From Competibacteraceae bacterium UBA2788 (GTDB lineage Bacteria; Pseudomonadota; Gammaproteobacteria; Competibacterales; Competibacteraceae): a stretch of 6,482 nucleotides of DNA. Shown piece after piece: positions 6,241 through 6,482 of this stretch. The notes under the pieces were generated by a model. It was not told where the DNA came from and did no database searches. It was given only the letters and a program-made list of their open reading frames with translations. The DNA is taken from NCBI GenBank assembly GCA_002352185.1, contig DEHY01000204.1, positions 15,478-21,959 of the forward strand, written 5' to 3'. How positions within the stretch are numbered: position 1 is the stretch's first letter; every line of letters starts with the position of its first letter. A program made the position numbers and the translations under genes.

Positions 6241-6283
6241 AATAAAAAATAAACAAATACAAACAGTTATTTTTATTTTCATT
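6241..6283. promoter_or_regulatory. AT-rich tract, candidate IHF bend site
   Basis: 38 of 43 bases are A or T, in sharp contrast to the GC-rich surroundings. The tract lies between the NifA site and the -24/-12 promoter, where IHF bends DNA at many nif promoters. The best match to WATCAA-N4-TTR is ATACAA-ACAG-TTA (6257-6269), with two mismatches in the left half. The position argues more strongly than the motif. Confidence 0.45.
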
Positions 6284-6299
6284 CGGCACGCCGGTTGCT
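6284..6299 (+). promoter_or_regulatory. Sigma-54 (-24/-12) promoter of nifB
   Basis: CGGCACGCCGGTTGCT differs from the consensus TGGCACG-N4-TTGCW only at the first base. GG (6285-6286) and GC (6297-6298) are exactly 10 bases apart. The predicted start is near 6310, giving a leader of about 63 bases before nifB. Confidence 0.88.
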
Positions 6300-6322
6300 A
6301 AGAGCTTTACCGACATCCGCGC

Positions 6323-6336
6323 CCGGCCATGGCCGG
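6323..6336. repeat. 14-bp perfect palindrome in the nifB leader
   Basis: CCGGCCATGGCCGG is fully self-complementary and lies about 13-26 bases downstream of the predicted nifB start site. It could form a small RNA hairpin or bind a dimeric protein. It contains an ATG (6329) that opens a seven-codon frame ending at TGA 6352, with no visible ribosome-binding site. In this GC-rich genome a 14-bp palindrome could also arise by chance. Confidence 0.7.
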
Positions 6337-6372
6337 TTGCAATCCACCTTGACCCTTTTTCGGGGAACGCAC

Positions 6373-6482
6373 ATGGAACCGACCCGCCAGCCGACCGCCG
6401 CCGGCGCCTCGCCAGCGCTTCACCCCTGCTATTCCGAACAGGCCCACCGCCATTTCGCCCGCCTGCATCTCGCGGTCGCGCC
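6373..6482 (+). CDS. nifB: NifB, FeMo-cofactor biosynthesis radical SAM protein (N-terminal part, cut by window edge)
   Basis: NifB is a radical SAM enzyme that fuses two [4Fe-4S] units with an interstitial carbon to make NifB-co, the precursor of the nitrogenase active-site cofactor. Only 36 full codons are visible. After a variable 16-residue lead comes HPCYSEQAHRHFARLHLAVA, then the first two bases of a codon that must encode Pro (CC). This is the conserved NifB block (HPCYSEEAHHxxARxHVAVAP) that directly precedes the radical SAM cysteine motif, which lies just past the edge. Cys19 sits in the HPC motif. Translation starts at ATG 6373 with GGGGA at 6362-6366. The upstream NifA site and sigma-54 promoter fit nifB well. 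The short visible length is the main limit. Confidence 0.88.
   Translation, partial: MEPTRQPTAAGASPALHPCYSEQAHRHFARLHLAVA

Noticed and set aside
1..6482. CRISPR array, tRNA/rRNA gene, insertion sequence or prophage attachment site
   Set aside because: No spaced direct repeats, RNA gene signatures, transposase frames or terminal inverted repeats were seen.

Overview
The window is a nitrogen-fixation locus from a high-GC proteobacterium. It is most like diazotrophic gammaproteobacteria such as Azotobacter and Pseudomonas stutzeri, because it has NifL next to a complete rnfABCDGE-H operon, GG-N10-GC (sigma-54) promoters and TGT-N10-ACA NifA sites. The sequence alone does not allow a genus to be named.

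Layout. (1) Positions 1-340, minus strand: the 5' end of nifL, a PAS-domain redox sensor and NifA antagonist, cut by the left edge. (2) Positions 341-687: a divergent control region. It holds a 13-bp tandem repeat, a weak candidate nifL promoter, a perfect NifA upstream activator sequence (550-565) and a -24/-12 promoter for rnfA (643-659). (3) Positions 688-6139, plus strand: rnfA, rnfB, rnfC, rnfD, rnfG, rnfE and rnfH. The genes are tightly packed, with ATGA or TGATG overlaps at C/D, D/G and G/E. The one notable gap, between rnfA and rnfB, carries a hairpin-forming element. (4) Positions 6140-6372: a second control region. It holds a NifA site (6177-6192) between the arms of a 9-bp inverted repeat, a 43-bp AT-rich tract that could bind IHF, a -24/-12 promoter (6284-6299) and a 14-bp palindrome in the predicted leader. 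(5) Position 6373 to the end: the first 36 codons of nifB, cut by the right edge.

How the parts work together. The Rnf complex is a membrane NADH:ferredoxin/flavodoxin oxidoreductase. It uses the ion-motive force to make the low-potential reductant that nitrogenase needs. NifB starts FeMo-cofactor synthesis. NifL senses oxygen/redox and fixed-nitrogen status and holds NifA in check. Both plus-strand transcription units carry NifA/sigma-54 signatures with nearly the same geometry: the activator centre lies about 112 and 125 bp upstream of the predicted start sites. Electron supply and cofactor synthesis are therefore probably switched on together by NifA, with the gene for its antagonist next door. 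The genes are all of known families. What may be new is the fine structure of the control regions and the order nifL / rnf / nifB.
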